Below, piece by piece: positions 1-13,180 of a stretch of 64,000 nucleotides of DNA. Position 1 is the first letter of the stretch; every line of letters begins with the position of its first letter. The position numbers were made by a program, and so were the translations under genes. The DNA is from Ditylenchus dipsaci (taxonomy: Eukaryota > Nematoda > Chromadorea > Rhabditida > Anguinidae), in the NCBI GenBank assembly GCA_004194705.1, contig SADC01000372.1, positions 1 to 64,000 of the forward strand, written 5' to 3'. Below the pieces are notes generated by a model. It did not search any database and was not told the origin of the DNA. It saw nothing but the letters and a program-made list of their open reading frames with translations.

Positions 1-1370
1 GCTTATATTTGCTAGCATTTCAAAGTGCCTATTCAGATAAGCTTCTTCTACCAGTGAAAATGCCAGACAAGGCAACAACAAGCAACCTGGGGTGTATCTG
101 AATACCGTTACAGGGTACGAAATCTACTCCAGCCACTGTAATTTCTAATCAAGTTAAAGTCGCTGTCTTCGCATTATTCAACCGGCGCAGGGACACGATT
201 CTAGAGGATGTTACTATAATATTGCCGTAAAATCTGAATTCTTTGCCCTTTTTTTTCTTTTTTTTTTCGGTAATAAATTGTCAAAAAAAGCGAAAAAAGT
301 GCAATGATTCAGATTTTAGGGGCTTTCTAGATAGGGGTTCTATACAGGCGATTCTGAGATAGGATACATATTTTATTACTTTCAGCACATACTTCACCAG
401 GACAGAGACCCAGTTTTCCCAAAATTTGATCAAAAACTCCGAGGAGGCTTGCTTAGATTAAAAGGATTCTAAAATGAATCAAGCAAAGTGCGTGCTTTTG
501 ACGAATTATAGTTTTGCTGTTCCACACTATCTGTTGTTTCTATCATATCCAAGGTTTAGAGAAGAAAAAACTCTATAGTCCTACGTAAATTTGACTCAAA
601 GTCCAAGTGAGCTCAAAAACAGATTCAAACCCCGAATTTAAATCCTTTTCGAACATTATGATGATGAAATAGAAGTAGAATGAAACATCAAGAACGCTTA
701 TTCAAAATGAGGTTGAGTCTGTTTTGGAAAGATTCTATGGGGTTTTTTCTCGTTTGGTAAAATGCGGCCTGGGCATTGTTCCCGTTTGAAAAATTGCATG
801 GGGCATTTTTCTCGTTTGCATTTAGCATAAAGGTGATTTTCGTTGGCCATTTTTTCTCGTTTGAATTATGAGAAAAGGTTATTAAGGCATTATGAGAAAA
901 GGTTATTTCTCACCGTAAATTTACCAGCCGCCGCCATTTTGGGTAAGCATGATGACCGTATCTATTAGGACGCCCACGTTACTGGTGAACAGATTGCGGT
1001 GCACAGATTACGCAAAGCCGATTACGCAGTGTTTGGCCGTAAGTTGGTAGTATACACATTTAAATTCTGCTAGTAGTTTTTTATAGCTAAGATTCAGGGC
1101 TTTAAAAACGACTCATTAAAAATTAAGATTATGATCGAAATTTTGGATACAAATGTCAGTGTGACACTAAGTCCGACCACCCAGACCGAGTGTCAGACTC
1201 AGTGTCAGAAATGCAGATAAGGTGGTCTTGGTTGACTAGCCAATTAGATCAAGTAGTAGACCTTAATAAATAAGGTCTAGAATTATACCTTATTTTATAA
1301 GGTATTCATAATATACAACTTTTTTGATATATCATAAAAGATGTTTATAATGATGTTTATATTTTTTCCA
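1..1370. other. Intergenic DNA, no gene recognised
   Basis: AT-rich sequence with no long open frame and no family I recognise. A run around 730-900 repeats short phrases ending in 'tctcgtttg', which looks like a degraded low-complexity repeat. Confidence 0.5.
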
Positions 1371-1756
1371 ATTGTTGAAAATTCCAAGAGTAGGACCCTG
1401 AGCGAGAATAAGCTGGGGCTGGTTCCCTATTTTTTTGAACTTTCAGACTCTTAAAATCGGAACCTTGCGATGTTTAGACTACGCTAATCAAAGACAACTG
1501 ACAAAGTACTCTCAGAAATGTGGCTAGAAAATTGTCTGACCCGAAGCGTGAAAGAACTTTTTGAGTTGACGTTAATATTTTAGGTCTAAAAATCCCCTAC
1601 GGAGTTTGAAAGTTGTTGTGTATAATAATCTCTTACCACCATTTATACATTTATACATGGGGAATTCGGAGAAATAATCTCCGAAGAAAATTAGAAATTT
1701 TTCCAGAATTTTTAATATGGATTTTTTAAAAATATATCCACAATTTTTTTAATACG

Positions 1757-2015
1757 TTTTGTAGTTTTTTTCATTACTAAATCACTATTCTGAAGCGAAT
1801 GATATAATCAGAATTGTTGTATCTAGAAAATAGAGCATCGGACAATAGTGTTTTTTCTTTCCAACTTCAGGCTGGAATCATATTTTTTTGACATCTTATC
1901 CTGAAAGTTGGAGAAGAAAACTATTGTCCCGATGCTCTATTTCTAAGGTAACAATAATTCTGATAACACCATTCGGTTCAAAATAGTCGATTTAGTTAAT
2001 AAAAAACTGCAAAAA
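1757..2015. repeat. Palindromic MITE, family P1, copy 1
   Basis: Both arms carry 'tagagcatcggacaatagt' or its complement, ending in 'aaatcgactattttgaaccg'-like termini. Copies lie at 3830-4101 and 5690-5900, and terminal scraps at about 11300 and 19405. The central spacer is about 30 bp, so the transcript would fold into a long hairpin. No coding potential. Confidence 0.8.
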
Positions 2016-2890
2016 CTTATTTTGTATAGCTTTTAGAAATTTTATTAAAAAAATTCTCATCCTGTATTCTTCCATTCTAGGTACCCTTCTCGGTAATATT
2101 AACACATTACTGAGATCCGTATTGTATTGGGATAACAATCCTCGTAAATTTTAAATTTTTACAAACGTTTGAGGCTCAGAGGCTCGCACGCGGGCTCTTA
2201 ACCTGGGTCGAACTAGGCGATTAGGCTTCGGTTTAAACTTAGCCCCGTGGGCCATAGGTTGAGAGATCCCGGAACAGACTTAGATTTCTGGCTTATGATT
2301 TTCTTTTTTGTCAAGCCTAAACTCCAGGGTCCCTTAGTCTAAGCTGAATCCTAATTATATCCGTATCCGAACCTTACCTCAAAATACGGAAATTTATGAA
2401 TTATTATGAAAAATTTAGTTAGTAGTATTGTCAGAAACTAAGTTGAAAAAAACTGAAAAAATTTAAATCACAATTTTTTATAACCGGCAACCTAATGTTT
2501 AGTGAATTCAATTTGTCAATTGTGGACTTGTTGACTGAGACACCGCTTGATGACCAAGGACATCGAGCGTGCTGGAAATGTGGAAATAATTTGACGAAGT
2601 CGAGCCAGTGTTTCACTTACTATCCAGGTTTTTTTCGTTGTTCTCAACAACAGAATAGAAATGATTTGCATCCAGATATATTGTGCTGGTCTTGAAACGA
2701 TTTTTCGTTTGACAAGAACTCTGGTGTACAGTCCAAATCAAGCATTCATTACATGTCAACGAGTTATTTAACCTCATTCTGTCAACGAAGAACGCCGAAG
2801 AAGAAGTCAGTTTAAGTTAAATGGTTATGCGTAATTAGTGCGTCAGTAATTAGTGCAATTAATTGCACTACTAAATGCTATTACCTCATA

Positions 2891-3476
2891 CCGTATGACC
2901 TCTAATAATCCCACCCCTTATTTTTTGACTAAATATAAGGATTTCAGAATAAAGGCCATTTTTGATTTCAACATTTTTCAGGGGTTGAAAATTAACCCCA
3001 TGGAAATTAAAAAGGTTATACGGTAGTCTAAACTAGTTTAGTATTGTCTAAACTAATACTAGTTCAGACAATAATACAATACTGTTTTCCTAAAAATGCA
3101 GTTTCAAGGAGAGAATTAAAGATAATAATCTTTGTGTCGAGACTATCTCCTTAACAGGTATTCAGGTATTCAGGAGGTATTCAGTTATTCAGACATTGAG
3201 TCTTAAAAACCCTTTCATAATTTCAAACATGTTGTAAATTACACCAATAAAGTTTTCAAATTGTTTTGGTGCTATTTACACCTTGTATCGTACTATACTG
3301 TTTTGGAGTAAAGTTGTTCTTGAGGTTTCATCTGAAGCAAATATCTTTTTTGAAAATGTCAGGGTCCTAAAAAAGATTTGTAAAATATTTACTTTAGGCT
3401 GAGATATAGGTCTCTAAAGTCACGGAGGGGGGCGGGGTGATTATTAGAGTAGGGGTGATTAATAGAGGTTATACGG
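2891..3476. mobile_element. CCGTAT-TIR element with internal repeats
   Basis: It starts 'ccgtatgacctctaataat' and ends 'attaatagaggttatacgg', with TA on each side. This TIR family recurs at least eight times in the window, and one copy (56426-57358) contains a pogo-like helix-turn-helix reading frame. This copy is filled with other inverted repeats. Confidence 0.7.
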
Positions 3477-3810
3477 TATAAAAAGCCTTTTAGGGGGGGG
3501 GGGGGTGGCGGGTTTACCCCTTTTTGAAGGATATCCATCGAATTCCACGTTATAGGGAATGAGCCGGAAGGACCGGCTCAGGGTCCTACTTTTCTGAAAT
3601 TGTTGAAATTCCGAAAGTAGGACCTGACATTTTCAAAAAGATATTTGCTTCAGATGAACCTCAAGAACAACTTTACCCCAAAACAGTATAGTACGATAAA
3701 GGGTGTAAATAGCACCAAAACAATTTGAAAACTTTATTGGTGTAATTTACAACATGTTTGAAATTATGAAAGGGTTTTTAAGACTCAATGTCTGAATAAC
3801 TGAATACCTC
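3190..3810. repeat. Long hairpin
   Basis: About 200-bp arms (3190-3400 and 3610-3810) are near-perfect reverse complements around a 200-bp loop containing a long G run. The right arm ends in degenerate 'attcag/ctgaat' repeats matching those near 3160-3190. Confidence 0.75.
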
Positions 3811-3829
3811 AATATCTCAATAACTGAAT

Positions 3830-4101
3830 ACGTTTTTTTAGTTTATTTTATTAACTAAATTGACTATTTTGAGCCGAATGGTATTATCAGAATTATTGTA
3901 ACTTAAAAAATAGAGCATCGGACAATAGTGTTTCTTCTCCAACTTTCAGGATAAGATGGTCAAAAAATATGATTCCAGCCTGCAGTTGTAGAAAGAAACA
4001 CTATTGTCCGATGCTCTATTTCTAAGTTACAATGATTCTAATAATATCATTCGGTTCAAAATAGTCGATTTAGTTAATAAAAAACTACAAAAACGTATTT
4101 A
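3830..4101. repeat. Palindromic MITE, family P1, copy 2
   Basis: Same hairpin as 1757-2015, with 'agagcatcggacaatagtg' in both arms and terminal 'aactaaattgactattttga'. Confidence 0.8.
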
Positions 4102-4789
4102 GTATAGCTTTAGAAATTTTGGTAAAAAATTCTCATCCTGGATATCTCCATTCTGGGTACCCTTCTCGGTAAAATAAAGGTGACTAGGTAACCCTCGTAA
4201 ATTTTAATTTTAAAATTTCAATTTTTGCACAACCCTAAGATAGGAATTCGGGGAGGGGGCGGAGGGATTCATGGGAATTCGGGGGATGCGCCAGTAATGT
4301 GTTATATAGATGTACATAAATGGATCGTGCAGTAGAATTAAGATCAGTATTGTTTTTAGGTGTAAAAAGCACCATAACATTCAAATACTTTGTTGGTGTA
4401 ATTCACAACAATATCTTTTATATGATGGGAGGGTTTTTTAAAAAATTCCGAAAGTATTTAAAATTTTGTTTTGGGGGTTACACTAGGTAACCGTCGTAAA
4501 TTTCAATGAAAAAATTAAAATTTTTTTTAATTTAAAATTTACGAGGGTTATTTATTACCCTCAATTTGTAGTACGCATAATTTGGAATTAGAATAGAAAA
4601 ACGAAAAAAATGAAAAAACTGGATCGACTAACGTGTTATACTATCGAAGCAAGGCAAGTAAGATCTCCATCGTCTATCTGAAAAGCAAAAAACAGGCGTT
4701 TGAAGCATGGTAGCACAAGCTAATAATGTGAAGTCTGTGCCATTTTCCAAGTTTTGTCTCATTTGAGTTAAATAATTGCTAAAAGCTTA

Positions 4790-5157
<368 letters not shown>

Positions 5158-5213
5158 TCAAAATAGCTTTTTGTGTAGATCGTTTAAATCAAATTGTTGA
5201 ATTTTAATGCTTC

Positions 5214-5485
5214 AAAGGGGCATGCAAACGCTAATAAGAGGTGGCGTCCGGGAATTCAATTTTTTGTCCTAATCATTGAACTTCTGTACGGATTTTTCAA
5301 CTAGGTTGCTGACAAAACCATACCTAAAATTAAATAATAGGTCTAACAACATAAGGCCTAGAATTTAATTTTAGGTAAAGTTTTGTTAGAAACCAAGTTA
5401 AAAAATCCGTACTGAAGTTTAATGATCAGGCAAAAAAATTTAAATTCCGGGCACCACCTCTTATTAGCGTGGGCATGCCACTTTT
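5214..5485. mobile_element. MITE of the AGGGGCATGCCC family
   Basis: The termini are 'aaaggggcatgcaaacgcta' and the complement of 'tagcgtgggcatgccacttt'. The arms converge on a palindromic centre. The same termini bound the 1.9-kb element that carries RPS27 at 21165-23065. The flanking TTAA is not intact here. Confidence 0.65.
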
Positions 5486-5689
5486 AGCATAAAACTTTAA
5501 AGGAGGGGGGAAAGCTGTTAAGGAGATAGTCTCGACACAAAAAGATTATTATCTTTAATTCTCTCCTTGAAACTGCATTTTTAGGAAAACAGTATTGTAT
5601 TATTGTCTGAACTAGTATTAGTTTAGACAATACTAAACTAGTTTAGACTACCGTATAACCTTTTTAAATCCTCCATGGGGTTAATTAAT

Positions 5690-5900
5690 TATTGTAACTT
5701 AGAAATAGAGCATCGGACAATAGTGTTTCTTCTCCAACTTTCAGGATAAGATGGTCAAAAAAATATGATTCCAGCCTGAAGTTGGAGAAAAAACACTATT
5801 GTCCGATGCTCTATTTTTAAGTTACGATGATTCTGATAATACCATTCGCTTCAGAATAGTTGATTTAGTAAATGAAAAAAACTACAAAACGTATCAAATA
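5690..5900. repeat. Palindromic MITE, family P1, copy 3
   Basis: Arms with 'agagcatcggacaatagtg' and its complement. The left end is shortened relative to the other copies. Confidence 0.75.
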
Positions 5901-7013
5901 TAGATTAAAAAATTGTGGATATATTTCAAAAAATCCATATTAAAAATTCTGGAAAAATTTCTAATTTTCTTCGAGAGATTATTCTCCGAATTCCCCATTT
6001 CAGAATTCCCCATGAATAAATGTATAAATGGTGGTAAGAGGCTATTTACAACAACAACTTTCAAACTCCGTAGGGGATTTTTAGACCTAAAATATTAACG
6101 TCAACTCAAAAAGTTCTTGCGCGCTTCGGGTCAGACAATTTTTCTAGTCACATTTCTGAAGTACTTTGTCAGTTGTCTTTGATTAGCATAGTCTGAAACA
6201 TCGCAAGGATTCCGATTTTAAGAGTCAGAAAGTTCAAAAAAAAATTGGGAACCAGCCCTCAGCCTATTCTCGGCTCAGGGTCCTACTCTTGGAATTTCAA
6301 CAATTTGGAAAAAGTAGGACCCTAAGCCGTTCCTACCGGCTCATTCCCTATAACGAGGAGAAACCCCCGAAAATTTTAATAATTTGGAATGTAAGGTGTA
6401 AAAAGCACCAAAACAATTCAAATACTTTGTTGGTGTAATTTACAACAACATAATTTGTATCATGTAAGGGTTTTTAAGACTCAAGTTACTCCATTGTAGG
6501 GGAATTTAAAATAAATTCCAAATTATTGGAATTTACGGGGTTACCTAGTGTAACCCCACAAAATAAAATTTTAACCAGGTTAATACTGCCAGATCGGACG
6601 ACTTAACCTACTTTCACTGCACCATAACTACTTATATGAGTGCTAGTTGAAAATTTACTCATAAATGCAACTCAAATTTTCAATGCACACAAAAAAAACA
6701 ATTCAAAAACATTATGGACAAAATTAGGGTGGTCCCGCGCGAATTCAAATTCCGCAAATTGCTGTGCTTATCAAGTTCATGGTCCTTTAACTCCCACGAG
6801 CTCTACCGATTCCACTTTTTAGATTTTGGTTGGGCACCCAAAATCTCGAGATCGACCTAAAATTTTCTCAATTTTTGGAGGGTTGAAAAATAATAACTCC
6901 CCCCCCCCCGGGATTATTAGAGGTTATACGGTGTTTATGAAGATTTACCAAATAAAAGGTGCAAAGAGTGTAAAAAAAACCAATATAGTAAATGTACACT
7001 TTGGTGTGTTTGT

Positions 7014-7152
7014 ATGGAAAAAAATTGTATTTGTCCTCTTATTTGTAAGTCTGGTGTCAGAATCATCCTCAGGCCCTTGGCTACCTAAAAGATCATCGCC
7101 GCAGGGTTTCACAGCATCTAGAGCTGATTTACAGACTTTACAGACGGGTTAG
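7014..7152 (+). CDS. Possible small secreted peptide precursor
   Basis: The frame ending at the TAG at 7150-7152 reads ...IVFVLLFVSLVSESSS followed by GPWLPKRSSPQG and a polar tail. That is a short hydrophobic leader followed by a dibasic KR site. The nearest ATG (7014) is one base out of frame across a run of seven A. With six A it would start MEKIVFVLLF and give about 46 residues. An AATAAA lies about 40 bp after the stop. I cannot name a family. The call rests on the leader, the dibasic site and the poly(A) signal, and would fail if the A run is correct as given. Confidence 0.3.
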
Positions 7153-7693
7153 TTAGTTAATTTTAGTATTTGTAACTGTTATTTAACTGTGAATAAATAA
7201 ATAATAAAAAACAAAGACTAATATTGAGACAACAAAGACTAATATTCACCTCTTCTTTCTTTGTGAAAACCTTCCTGAAGCGTGAATCACACTAACAACG
7301 TGCTCTATTTGTTCTGGTATTCCACTCATCTCTGTTTCAAAGAGTGAAATAAGCGCCCTAAAGTAAATTTAAGAGAGCACATCACCATAAAAGTAGCTTT
7401 AGATACCTCGTGAACGGTGCCGATTGTTTCATTATGGTGTCATTATGGTTGCTAATTATTTTCTCTGACGCGACCTGCTTCACCACTTTAATCGCCAACT
7501 CTTTAAGACCGGTTAAAAAGTCCGTATGAAAAATTGCTTGAATTACAGCAGCGATGTAACAGGTATTTCCGATGTTTGGAAGACTGGAATAATTTTAAGA
7601 AATTAACACCTGATTTTTCACACATACGACAAGAAATTCTATACACATCCGTGGCCGCAACTTCTTCCAATGCAATAAGGGCAGCCGACGATT

Positions 7694-7850
7694 GCGCCAT
7701 TTTAAATTGCGCCAATGCAGATTGCGCCACTGCAAATTGCGCCAATGCAGATTGCGCCACTGCAAATTGCGCCAATGCAGATTGCGCCACTGCAAATTGC
7801 GCCACTGCAAAATGCGCCAAAATCGAATTGCGTGACTGCAAATTGCGCCA
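7694..7850. repeat. Minisatellite, 15/30-bp unit
   Basis: Alternating units 'attgcgccaatgcag' and 'attgcgccactgcaa'. The 15-bp period is a multiple of three, so several frames on both strands stay open. The resulting 'proteins' of repeated NCANADCAT or WRNLQ units are by-products. Confidence 0.85.
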
Positions 7851-8479
7851 TTACAACCCTGCCAATTTCTGGGTAGGGTGGCAAGGATTTTGACATCTTT
7901 GAATATTTCTTAACTTTAAGCTCTAACTACGTATCATATATTTTTTCTCTGTTTGTTAGTACAAAAAAATTTTAATCTTGGTTATATTTTGGTAATGAAG
8001 CGTGTGATTTGCCGAAAAAAGTCAGAAAATATCAACCAACATAGTCAACGAAAAACTCCAAAACGATCCATTTTCAGAAATTTAGCCTAGATAAGTAAGT
8101 TTAGTAGGTGTGAATGACTACGCTGATGATCTGATTGGATAGAAAAGAGTGTTAGGATCATTTCGACGCCACATTTGTAAATAAAAGCAGTAAAAAGAGT
8201 ATGCACCCACTCGAAATCAAACCTGAGAGTTGAAAATATTTGCTATTGGAAGGGTTTGTAGTCATTTGCGCCCACCTCATTTGCTCCTACAAAGCACAAA
8301 CCGAAAAACAGCGACAAAGTTGAGATCTACCCTTTATGGTTATTTCTACCCTTAATAATTCAGATCCACCCTCGATGGTCCAGATCTTTCCTCAGTTATT
8401 CAGATGCACCGTTTTTGGTTCATTTATACCCTGCATGGTCTTGACCTTCCCTCGGTGGTTTAGATTTATATTTGAGACC

Positions 8480-9040
8480 TTTAGGATGTCTTTCTGATTC
8501 ATTTGAGTGTGTACTGGGCGACGGCAAATTCTCCTCGTAGAATTCTCCGAGACCTTTATGCCCAGCTAAGTCGCAGTATTCTCGATCACCGGTTGCTTGG
8601 GGTTGAGATGCGCACACCCACATACCTTAGACACAAATCACTCGAAAGTGACTCTGGATGCATGAGAATGTATGCATACCAGAGTTTCTACAGGGTGTCT
8701 CAAAGTGGCAATCTCAAAGCTGGGCAAAAAGAGGCACTATATGCATTTTTAATCGAAAGCTTCGAGACCCCTTCGAGGGCGCAGGGGCTTGGTTGGTTAG
8801 AGATGCGCGCACTCACTTACCTTAGACATAATTCCGAGCAAGACTCTTGATCAAAAATACATGTAGAGACCTTTATGCCCAGCTAAGTCGCAGTATTCTC
8901 GATCACCGGTTGCTTGGGTTGAGATGCGCACACCCACATACCTTAGACGCAAATCACTGACTCTGTAAATCACTGACATCAGTGACTCTGGATGCATAAG
9001 AATGTATGCATACCAGAGTTCCGCTCTTGGCCAAATGGAC
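8480..9040. repeat. Cluster of family A MITE modules
   Basis: Contains several copies of the phrase around 'gatgcgcacacccacatacc' and of its partner around 'aatgtatgcataccagagtt'. The complete element of this family is at 42480-43150. Confidence 0.7.
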
Positions 9041-9047
9041 AACACTG

Positions 9048-9623
9048 CTTGCATCTCTTCTTTAAAATGGCATATTGCATTCATTTTAAGAAAATGACCA
9101 GCGTTTTCATCACTTTAACTGATCAAATGTTTCATAAAATATGAAATCTTACGGCAACATTTCATCACCACGTTGTAGCGCAGCTAAAGAGCTACACAAT
9201 CGTTTTCACAGAACACTTTTTTGGAAATATGAGTGTTAAGATATGGCATTTTGAAAAAAAACAAAAAATGACCAAAATCCGATTTTTCCCGACTTTTCTA
9301 ATTTGGTCATTTTTTCAAGAAACTGGTTTTTTCAAAAAGTCATATCTCAACACTCAGATTCTCAAAAGTTGAACTGTAAAAAATATTGTGCAGCTCTTGA
9401 TCTGCGCTACAACAAATGATATAATATTGTCGTAATAATGTTGCCGTTCCGGTTTACTGTGCAGTTCTAACGTTCGAAATTCGATGAAATATTTAACCAG
9501 TTAAAGTGATGAAAACGCTGGTCAACTTCTCAAAATGACCTGACAATTGTTCGAAGCCAAATGGTGACTTAACCAAAATAATAAATCTGAATTCAATATG
9601 CCATTTGAAAAAAGAGATGCAAG
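9048..9623. repeat. Palindromic MITE, family C
   Basis: The inner termini 'gaccagcgttttcatcactt' (9096) and its complement (ending 9523) are matched. The outer flanks 'cttgcatctcttctttaaaa' and the complement near 9590-9620 extend the palindrome. Relatives lie at 18795-18935 (half element) and 41905-42450. Confidence 0.75.
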
Positions 9624-9849
9624 GCTACAAAAACGTATTTAAAGATGAGTGATAAGGTTACAAGAAGAAATAAGGCTTTGAACATCCGCTACGGACTTAT
9701 CGAACAGCCTGATATATTACTAATTTTTGTATTATTTTTGGTTTTCGTGTCTTAGTTCATACTGGGGAGATTTCTTGTTTTTCCAGTTTTCCAGTGATCA
9801 ATCAATTGCCAACAGAAGATAACAAATTCGGTGGCTAAAAAAGTTTTAA

Positions 9850-10705
9850 AAAAGTACCCCAAAATTTACTGATTTTGCCATAAAAGGACCAGAAAAGCAA
9901 TTAAAATAGGGTTCAAGGGCTGTATTGGAAGGGAAGGGACAAACAGGGGCCACTTTTATAGTGCCTATAACTACCAAAGAGTATTAATTCTCTAAGCGTT
10001 GAAGTCACTTTCAAACCCAGCCACTTGTGGTTCACGTAAAAGTATAAGCACTCGAAATGATCAGACCGATCAGCAGGGTGGATCCTGATGGTTGTCGTTT
10101 AACTTTTGGATGGCTGAGCCTCTGGCTCGTAGCCTCAGGCTGGAAATTGGGGGAGACCCTTTTCGGCCGAAAAATCAAAGATGTTGAACATAGTTTTGAA
10201 TACTGTGGTCTACCGCACAAATAACTCTGGTATGCATGTTTTTTCATGCATCCAGAGTCACTTTCGAGTGATTTGTGTTTAAGGTATGTGGGTGTGCGCA
10301 TCTTAACTCCAAGCCCCCTGCGCCCCGCTTGAGAGTTAGAGATGCGCGCACGCACTTACCTTAGACATGATTCCGAGAAGTACACTTGATCATGAAAATT
10401 CATATAAAGTCTATTTTGCCACGGCCCGAGTTGAAAAATATGGTAAAGCAGCTAAAAAAAGAGGCCCCTGTATTATTCCCTTCCCCTCCCAATACAGCCC
10501 ATAATCCCTTTTATATTGCTTTTCTGGACCTTTTATGGCGAAATTATTGCTTAAAAATGTGTTTTGACCACTCCTGAAAATCTTGATTTTTGGGGGGGGG
10601 GGGGGTGTGGTTATAACCGAGTAGGTCCGATTTTTGGGGGGGGGATGGGTATTCCCGAGTAGCTTTTTTTTGGGGGGGGGGGGGGGGGGTGTATTACCGA
10701 GTAGC
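9850..10705. repeat. Family A MITE, long version with G-run end
   Basis: The arms at 9865-9955 and 10465-10550 are reverse complements ('ccataaaaggaccagaaaag' against its complement). The core carries the family A modules. The right end runs into three units containing long G runs. A sister copy is at 52800-53455. Confidence 0.7.
10585..10705 (+). repeat. Poly-G tandem unit
   Basis: Three imperfect units each have a T run, a G run (14, 9 and 18 G as given) and then a sequence ending 'ccgagtag'. Run lengths are unreliable in any assembly. The G-rich strand could form quadruplex DNA. Confidence 0.6.
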
Positions 10706-11845
10706 GTCGAAAGTTTTCTCCGAGAAATCCACAGTATGGTTGACAAATGGAAAGTTTCCGGAAACTTTCTCACCTAAAGATTCTTTCCGGAAATTTCGAC
10801 AACTCTAGTTTTGACCACTGAAATTTTCAATGTCGAATGCCTGGAATAATGTAATTTTTGACTAGTTTTAGCAAGCTTGCCTTTTAGGCAAACTTCCGCA
10901 AAAGGCAATTTGCCCAAAGGAAAAGTTTTATTTTCGGTAGTTTTTAGTCATTTATATGCAGAACTGTTGAATTAAACGTCGGATTCCTGTTCAGCGTAGT
11001 CGATTCGCTTCTAAAACCAAGAACCCATTGTTCTAACCCCCATCTAAGGTGTTAATTTCAGCACAGGGCACTGCACAGGCAGGTTTCGGTTTCGATGCCT
11101 GCCGGTGTCGTTATAGTACTTTTTTGAACTAATACGAAAAATTTGGCTTCTTGTACACCAACTTCAGTTTCACAGTTGGTATCTTTTTACACCAATTACT
11201 GCCATTTATATATTTTCACTTGTGGTGCTTTGCAACTTTGAATTAGTCATAACTTTCTTATGGCTTTACCAAATATATTTCTGTCGTTTTTTTACATACT
11301 GAATCGACTATTCTGAGTTGAATGGTATAATCAGAATTAATTGCAGTAATTGTTGTAAAAACATACCAACTGTAAAAGTTATTAAAGCTGGTTTGAAAAC
11401 GCCCAAATTTTTTTATATCTAGTTACATAAGGTATTATTACCGTATTTCACCTAAAAAGAGCCCATGGGCGCTTTTTTTTCAACTTTCCTCCAGCATGGG
11501 CGCTTATATTTCAACCTGTCGAAGTTTAAAGCGCTGACAAAAACTATAACGACAGTCGGCAAACTAAATACATGTTATTTAAGGTCTGTAACAGTGAAAT
11601 TTCAAACAACAATCAAATTAAATGAAATCTAGGGCAAATTTTTGGTTTTTAGCGTTCTGTTCAATTACCAATTGATATGCTAAAGCTCAGTACCCAATGA
11701 TAAATGCGGCTTTTTTGATACCTATCGCTGGAAACGGCCATTTTTTTCTTGCGTTGACAAACTTTCCAATTGGTGTAATATTGTGGCTGAGATACAAGAC
11801 TTCAAAAAAGGTATAAGTTGATGTTGTTTTAAAAAGTTTCATAAA

Positions 11846-11927
11846 AATGAGTGGATCCACACCTCTGGAGCCGCACTAGGATCCACAACACGGGTGTGGG
11901 CATCCAGAGTGAGGATCTACTCATTTT
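11846..11927. repeat. Small hairpin with GGATCC motifs
   Basis: 'atgagtggatccacac' pairs imperfectly with 'gaggatctactcat' around internal repeats of 'tggatcc'. It lies 5' of the membrane-protein exon. Confidence 0.45.
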
Positions 11928-12003
11928 AATCGTTTTTCATTCTTGGCTTGAGCTGTACCTCATTTTCTTATGTTTTTTGCATTAATGATTTGATGTTTTT
12001 CAG

Positions 12004-12160
12004 AAACCTGGATAAAGTCTACTTGATTGGCTTTACTTTTTGTTGTGCCCTGACCTTCATTTTTCTAATTTCATTCGTGCTGATTGCCGTGCTCTGGGTT
12101 GAAACTGAAGATGGCAATAAAAAGAAGAGGGGCAAACGAGCTGTGGCTTCTGACCCCTAG
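12004..12160 (+). CDS. Terminal exon of an unidentified membrane protein
   Basis: After an acceptor ('tgatgtttttcag') the exon reads NLDKVYLIGFTFCCALTF, then IFLISFVLIAVLWVETEDG and NKKKRGKRAVASDP, and ends at TAG. It has one strong hydrophobic segment of about 27 residues followed by a basic cytosolic-type tail. An AATAAA lies about 95 bp after the stop. The upstream exons are not visible to me, as the 5' sequence is repeat. Codon use and the clean acceptor suggest a real last exon. No family recognised. Confidence 0.5.
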
Positions 12161-12619
12161 CGATGAATTACGAAACAAGCCTTATATTCTTCTTGCGTGC
12201 TCCACTCAATAGTCTATACTCTGTTTGTATATATATAGAATATTGGTAACACGAAATAAAAAAAACTTCTAATCCCTTGAATTCGCTCAAATAATGGGTA
12301 ATCGATTGCGATATAGGGTTCCTTTTTTAAATAAAAGTTTCAGTGTATTTCTTATTGATTTGGAACTTATGTCCAAAACCCCGAAAAAAGTGCCTAAGAC
12401 ATTTCTCAGTCCGTCCTCACACGGTGAAAGGCTACTAGCGGGGCTATGGCCGTCCCACCACGCACCCCGCGTCAGGACATTTTGCGGATTTAGCCCCCAC
12501 CCCCTCTGTTAAAAAATTCGGCTAAAGTGCTTTATATCGACCCATCCCAAAACCCATTTTTTCCATTTTTATAGCATTATTAGGGCATAATTATGCTAGA
12601 AAGCACATTTTTAGGTGGC

Positions 12620-13180
12620 GGACGGCACTAATTCGAAACATTTTTGCCTTGAGGGACCAAGGTAAACCACTCTAAAAGGCATCTGGATACCATAAAAAGA
12701 TTGAATTTGAACATAGTTTTGTTAACTGCCTACCGCATGAAGAAACTCTGGTATGCATATATTTTTCATGCATCCGGAGTCGCTTTCGACTGATTTTTGT
12801 TTAAGGTAAATTTCAAAAAAGTGCCGTCCGCCACCCAAAAATGTGTTTTCTACACGTTTCGGGTGCTAATACGTTGAAAAAAAATGCTTTTGAACTGTTT
12901 TGGTAGGGGTCGATATGAAGCACTCCGGCAAAAAATCCTGTGTACGCCTATGCTTCCATGACAGTGCCCTATACTCAAACTTAAAAAAGACCTAAACATC
13001 ACATTTTTACTTACTTTTTCTCCGCTGAACATGATCAAAGAAACTATACTAAAAATATTCATGAATTTTACGAATTAATGAACATTTTCTCAGTCGAAAA
13101 AGACCCAGGATGCATGAAAAAGCATGCATATCAGAGTTTATTTACGCGGTAGGCTTTAATAGTCAAAACTGTGTCCAACA
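12620..13180. repeat. Fragments of family A MITE
   Basis: Phrases such as 'ctctggtatgcatatatttt' and 'catgcatccggagtcgcttt' match the family A core in two orientations. No supported gene here. Confidence 0.55.

Noticed and set aside
7503..7896. Four overlapping open frames at the 15/30-bp minisatellite
   Set aside because: Open only because the period is a multiple of three. The translations are simple repeats with no conserved fold.
10411..10773. Proline-rich minus-strand frame
   Set aside because: It is the complement of the poly-G tracts and palindromic MITE, so the proline runs are poly-C.
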